Assembly: GCA_949317995.1 (NCBI GenBank)
Contig: OX439036.1
Location: 106,867,669-106,931,668, forward strand
Direction: 5' to 3'
DNA from: Acholoe squamosa
Taxonomy: Eukaryota > Annelida > Polychaeta > Phyllodocida > Polynoidae
Length of the DNA: 64,000 nt
Numbering within the stretch: the first letter of the stretch is position 1; every line of letters begins with the position of its first letter. A program made the position numbers and the translations under genes. This document shows positions 52,641 through 62,939 of this stretch, piece after piece. A model generated the notes under the pieces. It was not told the DNA's origin, searched no databases, and worked only from the letters and a program-made list of their open reading frames with translations.

Positions 52641-54860
52641 GATAGAAGGAGGAGAGTCCTGCCTGGCACTGGAGGAGGTAAACGGAGAGGTTGGCAGCCA
52701 CTGGAGAAGCCACAGGTCTCCAGTCAGGACCGGCCCAGGAGGAGATTCTAACCTGGTGGTGTGTCTAGGAGCTTTCTGGGACTGTGAAATGGGATGAAAG
52801 GGCTGGTCTGGACGTCTGGACATAAGCTGAATGAGACAAAGCTGACCTAGGTGCCTGACAGGTACTGGAGCTACAAATCTCCTGTCAGGACCCCCCAGGA
52901 GGAGAACCTGGAGGAGTCTGGGAGCTCTGCTGGGACTGTGAAAACCTTGTCTGTCAGCTTAGTCTTCTAGAGTATAGGACTATACAGGGCTGTCCCGGGA
53001 CAATATTAAGGTGTCTGAGCATGTGAGCGAGCTGCTCAGTGAGCTTACTGTTACCTGAAGCTTAATGAAGTAAAGGGAATTGAGAGGGTGGCGGCCATCC
53101 ACTGGATCTACAGGTCTCCAACACTCAGGGCTGTCCCAGGACAATATTCAGGTTAATATTCAGGTTAATTCAGTCTGCTGGGACTGCGAAACACCTGGTA
53201 GGTTTGCCTATGAGTCTAGAAGGGGAGCCTGAGAGCCTCAAGCTAAGCTGAGAGGGTGGTGGCCAGCCACTGGATCTACAGGTCTCCAGTCAGGACTGTC
53301 CTAGGACAGAATCCAGGTGTCTGAGACTGTGAAACACCTGGTCAGCAGAAAGCGTGGAATATAGGATTAAAGACTGAGGCTCAAGGAGGTAAAGCTATCC
53401 TGAGAAGGTGGTAGCAGTCACTGGAGCTACAGTTCTCCTGTCAGGACTGACCAGGGACAACCTGGAGGAACAGACCCTGGCGTTTTATTGTATGGTGAGA
53501 AGGAGGTTCTGACCCAGAAGGAGCTAGCTAGGGCCTAGAGTGAAGTGTATGGCAGGGGTCAGCCTTGTATTTCCAACTGGAGGCCTAGCCATGCCTTGGA
53601 GGGGCGGACTATCTGACTAGTGGATTGATTGTCCCAGGACCGTTAGAGACCTACTGAGCCAGCCTAGAATAAAACCTGGCCCAGGAGTAATGGCTTAGGA
53701 GAGGTCTGATCAGTAGCATTGCTAGACTAGCTAGGAGGTTTCACTCAGGAGGCTACAGGTCTAAGAGGTTCTGCAAGCCCAGCAAGGCAATTACACTTTT
53801 CACTTTGTCTTTTAAAGAGTACTGGATTTCTATGGCTAGAATAGGAGGCCTGGCCACTTCAGACAAGATGGGGTAAGAGTATGAAGGCTGGTCACTGGAG
53901 TAGCCGCTAGGATGGGACCCCCTGGATAGCCACAGTTCCTCGTGACCTGGGATCTGAGGACAGTCTTGACACTGGAGGTATATTGCTAAGGCCTAAGGTT
54001 AGCCTGGAAGGTGATGAAGAAAGAGTTAGAGGATGAGTGTAGACTGCCTCTCCCTGCCACTGGAGTAAGGGACCTGTTGACAGCAGCTGAGGTACAGTGA
54101 TGTTTTGAAGTGTATCACACTCTTGGAGTAAGTAGGCCTAAAGCTCTGGGGAGGGGGGATACAAGTAACTGCTGTCTATTGGGTGTTGGAGAACTCGACA
54201 TACTCACTCCAGAATTAAGATGCATAGGCAGGTAATAAACAAGATGTTATGGACTGGTAAAAGATTATAGGTTTACACCTGGACTGAATTTCCCCACCTT
54301 GTCACTGGATAAGAATGACCTAATATTTGAGTCAAGGTCTGTGAGGGCTACTACCTAACCTAAAACCCTGGAGTAAATAGAAGTGCAGTAAGCCTTTGCT
54401 ATACTGGAACCACTCACCTCTGGATACTGGTGACTGAGAGCTGGACATACCTCTGTCACCTTGCCACTGAAGAAGAAATAGCTCTTTTCTGTGGTTTAAA
54501 TAATCAGGGCAAGTTCCTAACCTCTTAACCTGGCATCAGATTTATGTCGGGAGGATTTAATCAGTTAAATTCTAACACAGATTGGATGTAGTCAGTTTAA
54601 GAGACACATCCTCAGGAGGGTGGATGGAGACTGTTAGACCCTACCCCCACCCTGGAGGAGAAATCAACTGAACCCCAGGAATGGACCCTGAAGGTGGTGG
54701 ATAGGTGCGTAGGAAGGTATAGGCCTACATTCACTGGAGAAGTTGGAGAGGGTAGAGAAAAAGCATTATTGGTTCTGGAGGAGGTTAGACCTTAATGCTA
54801 AGAGATGGAGAGGGCAGGATATAAACTGAAGTTACCCTCCAGGAGGAAGAGTAAAGGTAA
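52641..54860. repeat. Degenerate tandem array with CACTGGA..TACAGGTCTCC units
   Basis: CACTGGAGAAGCCACAGGTC (52698), TACTGGAGCTACAAATCTCC (52864), CACTGGATCTACAGGTCTCC (53099 and 53268) and CACTGGAGCTACAGTTCTCC (53419) are followed by GTCAGGAC/CCAGGA and preceded by GGTGGCGGCC-like phrases; GGGACTGTGAAA recurs after each. Spacing about 150-235 bp. Looser CACTGGAG phrases continue to about 54830. No splice-consistent coding signal was found. Confidence 0.6.
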
Positions 54861-54929
54861 GGGACTGAGTGTACTTTGTAGCTATGTCTATTAACCATTT
54901 AAATATGAAATATATTAATATATGGGTTG

Positions 54930-55090
54930 CTGGTGCATCAGTGCACCATGCCTATTGGTTCTCATGATGCATGAATGAAGCCATGATAAGTTATATTCTG
55001 CTTTCATGGTGATGTTATGGCAAGATGCAGCCCTGGCTAGCGAGTTACTCGCCAGGTCTGCATTGATGCAGCAGTAGCCAATAATAAATG
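54930..55090 (+). mobile_element. FB foldback element, decayed
   Basis: TGGGTTGCTGGTGCATCAGT, CCATGCCTATTGGTTCTCAT and a B arm with CCCTGGCTAGCGAGTTACTC. Right end lost. Confidence 0.6.
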
Positions 55091-55124
55091 GGGGGGGGGC
55101 AAAGTAGGTTTGAAATTGAAATTT

Positions 55125-55232
55125 GCACTACAATCTATGTCTTGAATAATTGCCAATATTATATAAGCACTTGGGATAGAGTAGCATTGGAATCTATAAG
55201 CGCCAGGGCACTTAAACAGACCACCTAGGCTA
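55125..55232. mobile_element. M4 fragment
   Basis: TATGTCTTGAATAATTGCCA, ATATAAGCACTTGGGATAGA, TATAAGCGCCAGGGCACTTA and AACAG. Ends eroded. Confidence 0.5.
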
Positions 55233-55863
55233 GGATCTTCAACAGGTTGGGAACTCTTCAGTACATTATTGGTGTATTATGCTGGCCCCTCTACTAAATC
55301 ATCAACCTCATAGGGACAGGGTGATGCAGGTGGTACTAGTCTGTGTGCATTCACCATGAGTATGTATACAGGGTATATCACATTCACAGTACTGAAATTC
55401 ACCCTATAATACACTGAGGAGTATGTATCAGGGGCTTCTATGTAAGATCATTCTGGATCTACAGTATCATGTTGCACAATGTGACCCTGAATAGGATTTT
55501 CTTTTTAAAAAAAAATTAAAAAAATTTGAAATTTGAAATGAGGTTACCTAGCACATTGCTACTTCGACTTTGATCTAGATTCCCTTCTTATCCCAATAGA
55601 CATCCTGTTCTTGGCCTACATTCCGCACCTACCTCTCTCACTAACTTTCCTAGCACTGTCTTAAAATGTTCTTCATCCCTCCTTTAGCCCCGCTTTCCCT
55701 GTAGAACTTTAACTTCAATTACCGTATCCCCCTTCTCCTCTACCCCCCTTTCCCATCCCCCCTTCCCCATCATCATCTGGCATGGCTGTAAGTTTTTATT
55801 TGCTGATTAAATGTGGTAACAACACATGAGGCATGGCGTGCAGGCCTGCCATTTTCTAGTACT
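55233..55863. other. Unassigned intergenic DNA
   Basis: C-rich near 55680-55770; no gene supported. Confidence 0.3.
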
Positions 55864-56045
55864 AACCCCTTAAGGTCTTAAATAGTGCTTTAGTTCTTCA
55901 TGCCCATGGGTCGGCATGAATGCAGTCCTGGCGAGTTACTCATGCTGACCCTACGGGATTGATACTATCACTAAGGGTCAGCATGATGCAGTGCCGGTGA
56001 GTAACTCACCAGCACTGCATTGGTGCATCATGGTATGGCATGTGT
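55864..56045 (-). mobile_element. FB foldback element
   Basis: CCCCTTAAGGTCTTAAATAG left end; short B arm (GAATGCAGTCCTGGCGAGTT ACTC), then arm A with compensated GGTGAG (55996-56001)/CTCACC (56005-56010). Right end lost. Confidence 0.7.
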
Positions 56046-56748
56046 AGGCTGCCTGTCATATTGTACCAGCAATACGTGTTGTGCTTGTGTGGGGGGGGGG
56101 GGAGGGAGGGAGGGAGTATTTGGTGATAACGATTTACTGTTCAAAACAATCATGCTTGCACGCTGCACAGTACCAGTGCAATTTTAAATACCTGTGTGTT
56201 CAACATTGAATTCATTAATGCATTCAACAGTGTAGATACCTCCCCTATTCAGCATTAGGTACTGAAACTATTCTGAAGCACTTAGAAACAGTATCTAAAT
56301 AAGCGCCTATCTCGTATAAGTGCGGGGGGTTTGAAATCAATGTACACCCAGCCTTATATGGGCTTCTATGGTGTAATATCTATAACCTAACGCAGCAGGT
56401 TCTCAAAGTTGACTGAAAGTAAACATTGCTATATGATAAATTGATCTCTGATACAGTACGCCTCACCTGGATCACGCCTCGTAAAACACTGCCATTAATT
56501 ATCTTGCGAGGAAAAACTCCATTTGGATGTATTCTCACGAACCTCTGTGTGTGTATTGAACCAGTAAATATCCCTGTATTCAACAGTCTGCGGGCTGTGG
56601 ACTGTGAACAAGATGTGGGGATTAGAACAGACTCCAGTACATGGAGTAGCCACAGGCGGGGTTTAGTGGTTACATGGAGCTCAGATCTAATTAAACCCAC
56701 CCTAAATCCCCCACCTCCCCCACCACAGCAACAGTGTTTATGATTCCT
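56046..56748. other. Unassigned DNA with an M4 fragment at 56290-56350
   Basis: ATCTAAATAAGCGCCTATCT then CGTATAAGTGCGGGGGG belongs to the M4 interior. A G-run lies near 56091. A 105-codon frame at 56426-56743 has no recognised homology. Confidence 0.35.
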
Positions 56749-56935
56749 TCAAGGGTCGCTAATGCATTAATGAATCATGCAGCCCATTAGTCGTCATGAT
56801 GCACCAATGAAGTGTTGGTGAGTCTGATCGCCACCAGTTCATTGGTGCATCATGCCGACCCTCAGGGAGTGTATAAACCCTGTAAAATTGGCAAGATTCA
56901 TCTTTGACTCATCAAGGCTGCATTCCAGAATTATG
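56749..56935 (+). mobile_element. FB foldback element, arm A intact
   Basis: CCTTCAAGGGTCGCTAATGC left end, arm A CACCAATGAAGTGTTGGTGA ... CACCAGTTCATTGGTGCATC, then the linker GGGAGTGTATAAACCCTGTA and a fading B arm. Confidence 0.7.
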
Positions 56936-57572
56936 GTGGGTTTTACCTAATAATCATTAAATCTAAATGATATCTCTCCACTAACATTCACCTGTCTATA
57001 AATACACCAGCCCCTCACACTGCATTGTTAGAACCACAAGAAACACCACAGGACCAAAAGTTCCTCTCCCCATATCTTATCTGCCTTATGCAAACCCAAA
57101 ACCCTCTAACATTATCAGGCATTGCCATAACCACACTACTGGGCCTAAATAGTGTCTGGCTTTCCAAGAAACACCATAGCGCCATAATATATCCGCCATA
57201 TGCATGTACTACTTACACACTGGTCTGCCCTGGTAAGGTGGTGGGGGGGGGGGGTTGGTGACCCACCCAGCTGCTGGGTCTGTGGTGGAATCTGTGCTGT
57301 GTGGTGGGTCATTGTTCTACTCTGTGTATAGACCAACATGACCCAGTTCTCAGCTACCATGGTGGATGGTGTAAGATAGCATGCCTGTGGTACGTCTCAG
57401 CTATCAGACTGTCCCTCCCATACAATGTGGTCCATTGTTGTGTATTACTGCCGTGCCTCGCGTTTAAGGCGCATCTCACGTTTAAGGTGAACTTCAGCTA
57501 ATGTAAGACCTATAAGATGTGTGCATGTATGTGGTCTCTGCTATGACGACTCTCCCTGCCCTTAGTGTGTCT
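56936..57572. other. Unassigned intergenic DNA
   Basis: CACAAGAAACACCA/CAAGAAACACCATAG and CCATATCTTATCTGCC/ATAATATATCCGCCATA phrases suggest an old ~130-bp duplication at 57040-57215. G-run near 57242. Confidence 0.35.
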
Positions 57573-57778
57573 AACATTAATGCATGATTGTTATTGGTCG
57601 CCTAAGTTTATGGATGCAGCCCTGGTGGAATAGAATACCCTATAAAATTGATACAGTCCCGGAAGGTCGGCATGATGCTCCAATGATGTGCTGGTGAGCA
57701 GACTCGTCAGCACTTCATTGGTGCATCATGACGACCAATAGGCACGATGCACTCCTGCATTAGTCGCTCTTAAAGTGT
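57573..57778 (-). mobile_element. FB foldback element, arm A intact
   Basis: Reduced B side (GGATGCAGCCCTGGTGGAAT), then a full arm A (about 57670-57730; GGTGAG opposite CTCGTC, an uncompensated change) and right end ATTAGTCGCTCTTAAAG. Confidence 0.7.
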
Positions 57779-58080
57779 GAGGCACTATACTCAGAATGTA
57801 TAGACCCATACATTATAACCTCCCACCTTGTATGGTTGCTGACAGAAGTGGGTTAATGTGTGTAGGTTATGGCTGCCTCTAAATCCCTCCTGACAGAACA
57901 ACCACGTGATACCAATACTACCTACATGTGCATGTACTGGGTACCAACAGGACCGCCGCCCCCTTCCCTTTTCACCACAGCCTCCCACTGCAGTAGCCAC
58001 CGAAATTGCTATGTATTTTCATATATTTTAGGCAGAAACTGGTTAAAGTAACATGGTGTGTGCTTATTAGAGCATTTCGT
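57779..58080. other. Unassigned intergenic DNA
   Basis: No feature recognised. Confidence 0.3.
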
Positions 58081-58291
58081 CGCCTTAGTGCAAGAAGGTT
58101 GTATTTTTAAGTTTTGCAGGAAAGGCAAAAGAAGTGTTCCTATTACTATGGATATAACAATGTTTCGGTGGGGCTTATAGGCATACATATCAAAGACAGA
58201 GCTTCAGTACTTTCATAGTAGATATATGTTAGAACAGAATAAATCTCAATTTTGCCACAATGTCAGTTATGACCTTCTTGCACTAAGGCAA
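58081..58291. mobile_element. Inverted-repeat element with GCCTTAGTGCAAGAAGGT ends
   Basis: GCCTTAGTGCAAGAAGGT at 58082-58099 is the exact reverse complement of 58272-58289. About 211 bp, no ORF. A MITE-type element present once in the window. Confidence 0.85.
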
Positions 58292-58349
58292 CAATGTTTA
58301 CTTAGTATGTTATTTAAGGTATGTATTAGGTGAAATAACATCATAACAT

Positions 58350-58745
58350 CCTCATTGAATTATTTTCATTTTGAAAATAATTCATTCACATGTAACACCA
58401 CGCGCTAGAATTTTGTCCAAATCGTACTCAGTGACCCATACACCCTGTCCAGGCAGTACACACGGCCTCCACACACCTGAGACATACTACACGTATATAC
58501 TTCAACTTGATAGCTTATTGGGAGTGCTCAGCCGTGACCAGGCAGTACACACGGCCTCCATAACCCCTTACAGGCAACATGATTTTTTATTAGTCATGCC
58601 ATACAATAACCCCTTACAGACAGCATGCATACATAGTTCTATGGTAACTATGTTCCTTAACCATAATAAAATAATTCATCACAGCTATGCTGTGAAAATT
58701 TCCTTAAAAAAGATCCTAAACTCCTCAAATTTGCGCCTCCTCATA
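58350..58745. mobile_element. Composite foldback element, copy without the S2 insertion
   Basis: Same left end (TTGAATTATTTTCATTTTGA, TTTTGTCCAAATCGTACTCA) and right end (CTATGTTCCTTAACCATAAT through GATCCTAAACTCCTCAAATT) as 33245-34175. The S2 target reads uninterrupted here (CACACCTGAGACATACTAC). The segment ATATACTTCAACTTGATAGC, GGGAGTGCTCAGCCGTGACC runs in the opposite orientation to its counterpart at about 33990-34065. TAACCCCTTACAGGCAACAT/TAACCCCTTACAGACAGCAT is a local ~50-bp duplication. Confidence 0.8.
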
Positions 58746-59400
58746 ATGCATTAAGATCTTAGCCCTAGGGAGTTGTGGCAAGCTACATCCCAATTCTGTC
58801 CAAGCGCCACACTGTGTCCATTCTTCACCCCACTAGCTCTTAAAGGCCTCCAAATGCACAACACAACCTCTCATCAATCTTCCAGAAACCTACAAACTCT
58901 TCAACAACCTTAAACCCTCGTACAGCCTAGAACCCCATACTACCTTCTACACACAACACCTTATAATTAACTACCCAAGGGCCGCATATTGCTTTCTTAT
59001 GCATTTGCTTTAAATAGAAATATATTCACATATCTTAGCAATAATATGAAGGGTTGGCATAATGGACCAAAAAAGAAGACTGATCGCTTTGACACATACT
59101 GCACAGGTCATAATTGTCTCCCACATGACATGCATGAAAGGCATGTTGAATGAGGTTGACACTCTCACATTTGGTTCATCAACTCCACTTGACATGTGTA
59201 ATGAAGACAGTTGTCATGGTGACATATGTGCCATGTCCCAATGACATGTGCTCTATATGTCAAATCAAGTTGACATGGATATACATGTCATTTTGTCAGG
59301 AAGACGTTTTTCAGTGTGGTGGGTAAATTTGCAAGTGTTGCATCGCTGCATCATGACGTCAAATCAGCAAATACCTTGAGGCATCTTGTGTCTCTTAAAA
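58746..59400. other. Unassigned DNA with a dense TGACATG/CATGTCA cluster
   Basis: 59118-59300 contains about ten copies of TGACATG or its complement in both directions, e.g. CTTGACATGTG, GTTGTCATGGTGACATATG, AATGACATGTGC, GTTGACATGGATATACATGTC. Possibly a decayed inverted-repeat element. Confidence 0.35.
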
Positions 59401-60250
59401 TGCTAACATCTTTTCCCCAAACCTCTAACCCTCATACCAACTCTCCATTCAGTAGAGATATTTATTTTACACAAAATTACATAAATCCCTGTTAAAAAAG
59501 AAATGTGGCATCTTTGACAATTTAACATGAACCTAGGGCCATATTTCTGACCCATGATGGAGGGAGGAGGAAAATATTATTATTTGTCAAGAACATCGTA
59601 AGCGGGGACGGCATGAATTTGCCATTACATTCTAAGATTTAGGGATTGGAAACCTAGACTCTTATGCTGATGGAGGGGGAAAAAAAAGGGTTTTCAGAAC
59701 TCAGGAAATTTATTTTTATCATTCTCACAAAAAAAAATCCACCAGGCCTCTGGACAGGAAACAAACATATTTTAAGGGTGGCCTAGAGGCATCACGCGGT
59801 TCTTTAAGTGCTAACGTATTTTCCCCAACCCTCTAACCCTCATACCAAGCCCCCAATACGGTACAAGCCCACTTGGCCGAATTCATAAGGCGTGCTACAT
59901 GATATTGCTTTTGGGCCTTGGCGCTAAAAGGAGGTGAGGTGAGAGGGTAAGGGAGGACTGAGTGAATGCATTAATCTCTTCCATATACTACTTACATTTG
60001 GACCAATTAAGGGCCGCTGATGCAGGAGGGCATCATGCCCATTGGTCGGCATGATGTATCAATGAAGTGCTGGCGAGTCTGCTTCATTGGCGCCATCAGT
60101 GAAGTGCTGGAGAGTCTGCTCGCCAGCACTTCATCGGTGCATCATACTGACACGATGGGAGTGTATTGGCCCTGTAGGATTTAGGGCTTGGCGGTAAAAG
60201 GAGTCCAGGTGGGGGAGGCTGGGTGAAAGCATTAATATCCTTCCGTATAC
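59401..60250. repeat. Two overlapping old duplications
   Basis: TTTTCCCCAAACCTCTAACC then CTCATACCAA (59411) recurs as TTTTCCCCAACCCTCTAACC then CTCATACCAA (59819). Separately, GGGCCTTGGCGCTAAAAGGA...GCATTAATCTCTTCCATATA then CTACTTACA (59913-59998) recurs as GGGCTTGGCGGTAAAAGGAG...GCATTAATATCCTTCCGTAT then ACTACTTACA (60182-60250). An FB element (60005-60182) sits between the second pair. Confidence 0.65.
60005..60182 (+). mobile_element. FB foldback element with duplicated A apex
   Basis: AATTAAGGGCCGCTGATGCA left end. Arm A is duplicated at its apex: GAAGTGCTGGCGAGTCTGCT, then CAGTGAAGTGCTGGAGAGTC before the return limb. Linker GGGAGTGTATTGGCCCTGTA; arm B and right end missing. Confidence 0.7.
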
Positions 60251-60609
60251 TACTTACACCATAGCCATCTTTCACTAAAGATATGTAACCATTTGAGGCT
60301 GCATTATATGCCTCTATGGCCTTTGGCCCATTCGCTGGGCGAGTGGAGGTCTATGTGTGGTGTGGTGGGGGAGGGCGTGTGTGAGAAAGGTTGGTGGATT
60401 GAATGGTGTAACAGGGATGTAAGTTTTCAGAAAATTGTCTGAATTCAGAATATTTACAGTTTGACATGTCTTTAGATTTGCCCAAATTTCCCTCTTTTGG
60501 ATCAGAGTTTTGTAGTATTTTACAGTGAATTCCCCAGGACATGCTCAGAATTTTTTATACACACTGACTTACATCCCTGGTGTAAGAAGTGCCTAGAATC
60601 ACTCTTACT
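60251..60609. other. Unassigned intergenic DNA
   Basis: No feature recognised. Confidence 0.3.
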
Positions 60610-60620
60610 GATTCTAGTGA

Positions 60621-60798
60621 GTGAGTAATAGATGTTTAACGCTATTTCGACAGCTAAGGTCATATTCATGGCGAGAACTACATTACACAATTTCACAGAG
60701 GAATGTGTCAGTGCCCGCGCATATGTGCACCACACACATCTGAGGGGATAGGAAAGATGAGATATAGACCGTCTTAAGTGGGCTAGGGAAGCCCGACC
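60621..60798 (-). mobile_element. S1 retroposon with perfect 11-bp target duplication
   Basis: GATTCTAGTGA at 60610-60620 and 60799-60809. Minus-strand 5' end GGTCGGGCTTCCCTAGCCCA, 3' end GAAATAGCGTTAAACATCTA then TTACTCAC. 178 bp, closely similar to 43074-43253. Confidence 0.9.
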
Positions 60799-60809
60799 GA
60801 TTCTAGTGA

Positions 60810-61255
60810 ATACACCTTGTGCAACCTTTATTGGGGTTTAGGTACTCCTGCACAGATGGGACCCCCTATGACAAGTATTGTCATTGTGAAAGAGAGTGTA
60901 TTGAGGTGCAACTCACAAGGATCCGAGTTAATCTAGATAAATTGTTGGATATATTAAGCTTTTTCTTAAGAATTTTCTTTGGCATAAACTGATGTTCTAA
61001 TCAGAATAGCGTGTGCATTGTTCTAATGTTTGAGAAAGCTTAAAAAGCAATGCCAATCCATAATGTGCTTTATTTAAGCAAAGGGTATTGATATAATGGC
61101 CAATATTAGGAGTAGGATATTAAAAATGGACTCAATAAGTACACATTAACTATACAATATAGATAGTGAAATCTCCCTCCCAGCTAGCTGTTTCCAACAT
61201 GAAATTGAATACTTCAACACTGGCAGGTTTAAAGACTCGGGGCCTCTTTTAATAG
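60810..61255. other. Unassigned intergenic DNA
   Basis: No feature recognised. Confidence 0.3.
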
Positions 61256-61447
61256 GCCCTTCAAGGGCCACTGATGCCACAGTGCATCTCATGCCCAATG
61301 GTCGTCATGATGCACCAATGAAGTGCAGCTCATTGGAGCATCATGCCGACCCTCCAGGAGTGTATCAACCCCAAAGGGTCGGTATGATGCATGAATTCAA
61401 GCATTATGACGACCAATGAGTATGGTGCGCTCCTGCATCACTAAAGG
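61256..61447 (+). mobile_element. FB foldback element with shortened arms
   Basis: GGCCCTTCAAGGGCCACTGA left end; arm A apex deleted (CACCAATGAAGTGCAGCTCA then TTGGAGCATC); linker GGAGTGTATCAACCCCAAAG intact; arm B reduced to GATGCATGAATTCAAGCATTATG. Confidence 0.75.
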
Positions 61448-61667
61448 TTTAAAGAATTGGAGCCTCATACAAACCCAGTGTTTATTACCCTCTCTGGTGG
61501 CTAAAAGGTTTTTATGGCTGTTACTATTGATGTTGTCCAAGAGGGGCAACAATAGCAGCCAGTTTGTTGGTGGGTTATTTAGCCTTTTCATGTCAGCAAA
61601 GTGCTTTTAATGTACCATGTCAGCGCTACAAAGTTTTTCCACTCCTGCAAGTTTGGCATTGGCATTA
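61448..61667. other. Unassigned intergenic DNA
   Basis: No feature recognised. Confidence 0.3.
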
Positions 61668-61672
61668 GGGTA

Positions 61673-61813
61673 CAGTAGCTGATTTAGAGGGGGCGCCCCC
61701 CCCCCCTTTTCCCAGTACTTAAGAGTTCACCTTATTTTTTACCCTAGAATTTAGCCGAAATTAGGGGCTAAATGAGGAGCGCCCCCCTTTTCCAAATCCT
61801 GGATCTGACACTG
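61673..61813 (-). mobile_element. M1 element with 5-bp target duplication, reversed
   Basis: Left CAGTAGCTGATTTAGAGGGG, right CAAATCCTGGATCTGACACTG. GGGTA at 61668-61672 and 61814-61818. CCCAGTACTTAAGAGTT inside is the reverse complement of the AACTCTTAAGTACTGG block of other M1 copies. Confidence 0.85.
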
Positions 61814-61818
61814 GGGTA

Positions 61819-62317
61819 GATTAACTTAAAGATGGTCACATACCTCGATACGTCCACAAATTAGAGATGAGAATTTACTTCTGAATCAGGATTGCCAAAT
61901 TGAATCAAACTGAATCAGCATTGGATCAAGCAGTTGGTAATATCAATTCAATAGTAAATCCAAGGTTGTAGCTAATTTCTGCGGGTGGACGTCTCAATGT
62001 GTGGGGGCATCTTTAGGTCAACCTACCCTATGGATCTATACGGTCCTAGTGGGTCATTCCTTGCAGCCATGCCACGACAGTTACATGTGCTGCATTCATG
62101 CCAACCCTATGAAAGTCTATATATTTAGGAAAAACGATGCAGGGCTATGCCAATGCCAGGCTGGCAGTGAAAGGTGCAGCATGCACCTGGTAGATGCAGT
62201 GCATGTGTACTGCTGGGCATTGGAAGCAGTAGGCCATAGGCACAGGAGCACAGTCTGCCTATGTTGTTTAATCCTCTGTGTATACGCCAGGGATGGAAGT
62301 CTACAGGGATTACCCTG

Positions 62318-62318
<1 letters not shown>
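61819..62318. other. Unassigned intergenic DNA
   Basis: A 105-codon frame at 62001-62318 is Cys-rich in a scattered way; no family resemblance and no splice context. Confidence 0.3.

Positions 62319-62382
<64 letters not shown>
62319..62382. repeat. (AT)n microsatellite
   Basis: About 31 AT units. Confidence 0.95.
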
Positions 62383-62385
<3 letters not shown>

Positions 62386-62581
62386 TCTATACTATATCTA
62401 TATCTAAATTAAAGGGGTATTTTTTGTGCTTAATCACTGTCAATGTCATCCCTTAGGACACTGTAGGACAGACAATACTTTGGTGATTGAGCTAGTCCAG
62501 TATATTAAAATAAATCAGGTCTTTGAACTCTCCAGCCAGTGTTTGCGTTGACATTTTATAGAATTCTGTACAGTCTGTGTT

Positions 62582-62933
62582 AGGGGCATAGGAAAAAGGG
62601 GGGGGGGGGCAGGGGGGCCTGGGCTCCCCAATTATAAAGGAAGGGGGCCCTGAATATGTCTGGGCCCCCAAAGAATTTGCCAAGAATTAATAATAAGAAT
62701 AAGATTAGAAACTAAAATGTTGCATCTCAAATTAGATTAATATGGTAATGGGATATGGAAAATGGGGGCCTGAGCCTCAAATCATAATCTACAATTCCCT
62801 AAAAATTACTTTTCTATACAAATTCTATTTATGTATGTATAGGCGTCATAGCACTTAAGCTGACAATTCAATATGGTTGTGGTGGGGCTCCTGCTGCCCC
62901 CCCCCCCAATGGAGATTTGCTTCCTACGCCTCT
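62582..62933. mobile_element. M2 element with TGTGTT flanks
   Basis: Left AGGGGCATAGGAAAAAGG, right TTGCTTCCTACGCCTCTG. TGTGTT at 62576-62581 and 62934-62939. Interior GGGGGCCTGGGCTCCCCAAT, AATATGTCTGGGCCCCCAAA and CCCAATGGAGATTTGC parallel the 9648-9970 copy in order. Confidence 0.75.
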
Positions 62934-62939
62934 GTGTGT

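Noticed and set aside
56426..56743. 105-codon frame with a proline/glutamine-rich end
   Set aside because: Overlapped by an antisense frame of equal length and lacking any recognisable domain; the end is a CCACCTCCC simple tract.
57455..57500. M4 copy (GCGTTTAAGGCGC)
   Set aside because: Only a short resemblance to the TAAGCGCC motif; lacks the GGGGGTACAG and terminal blocks.
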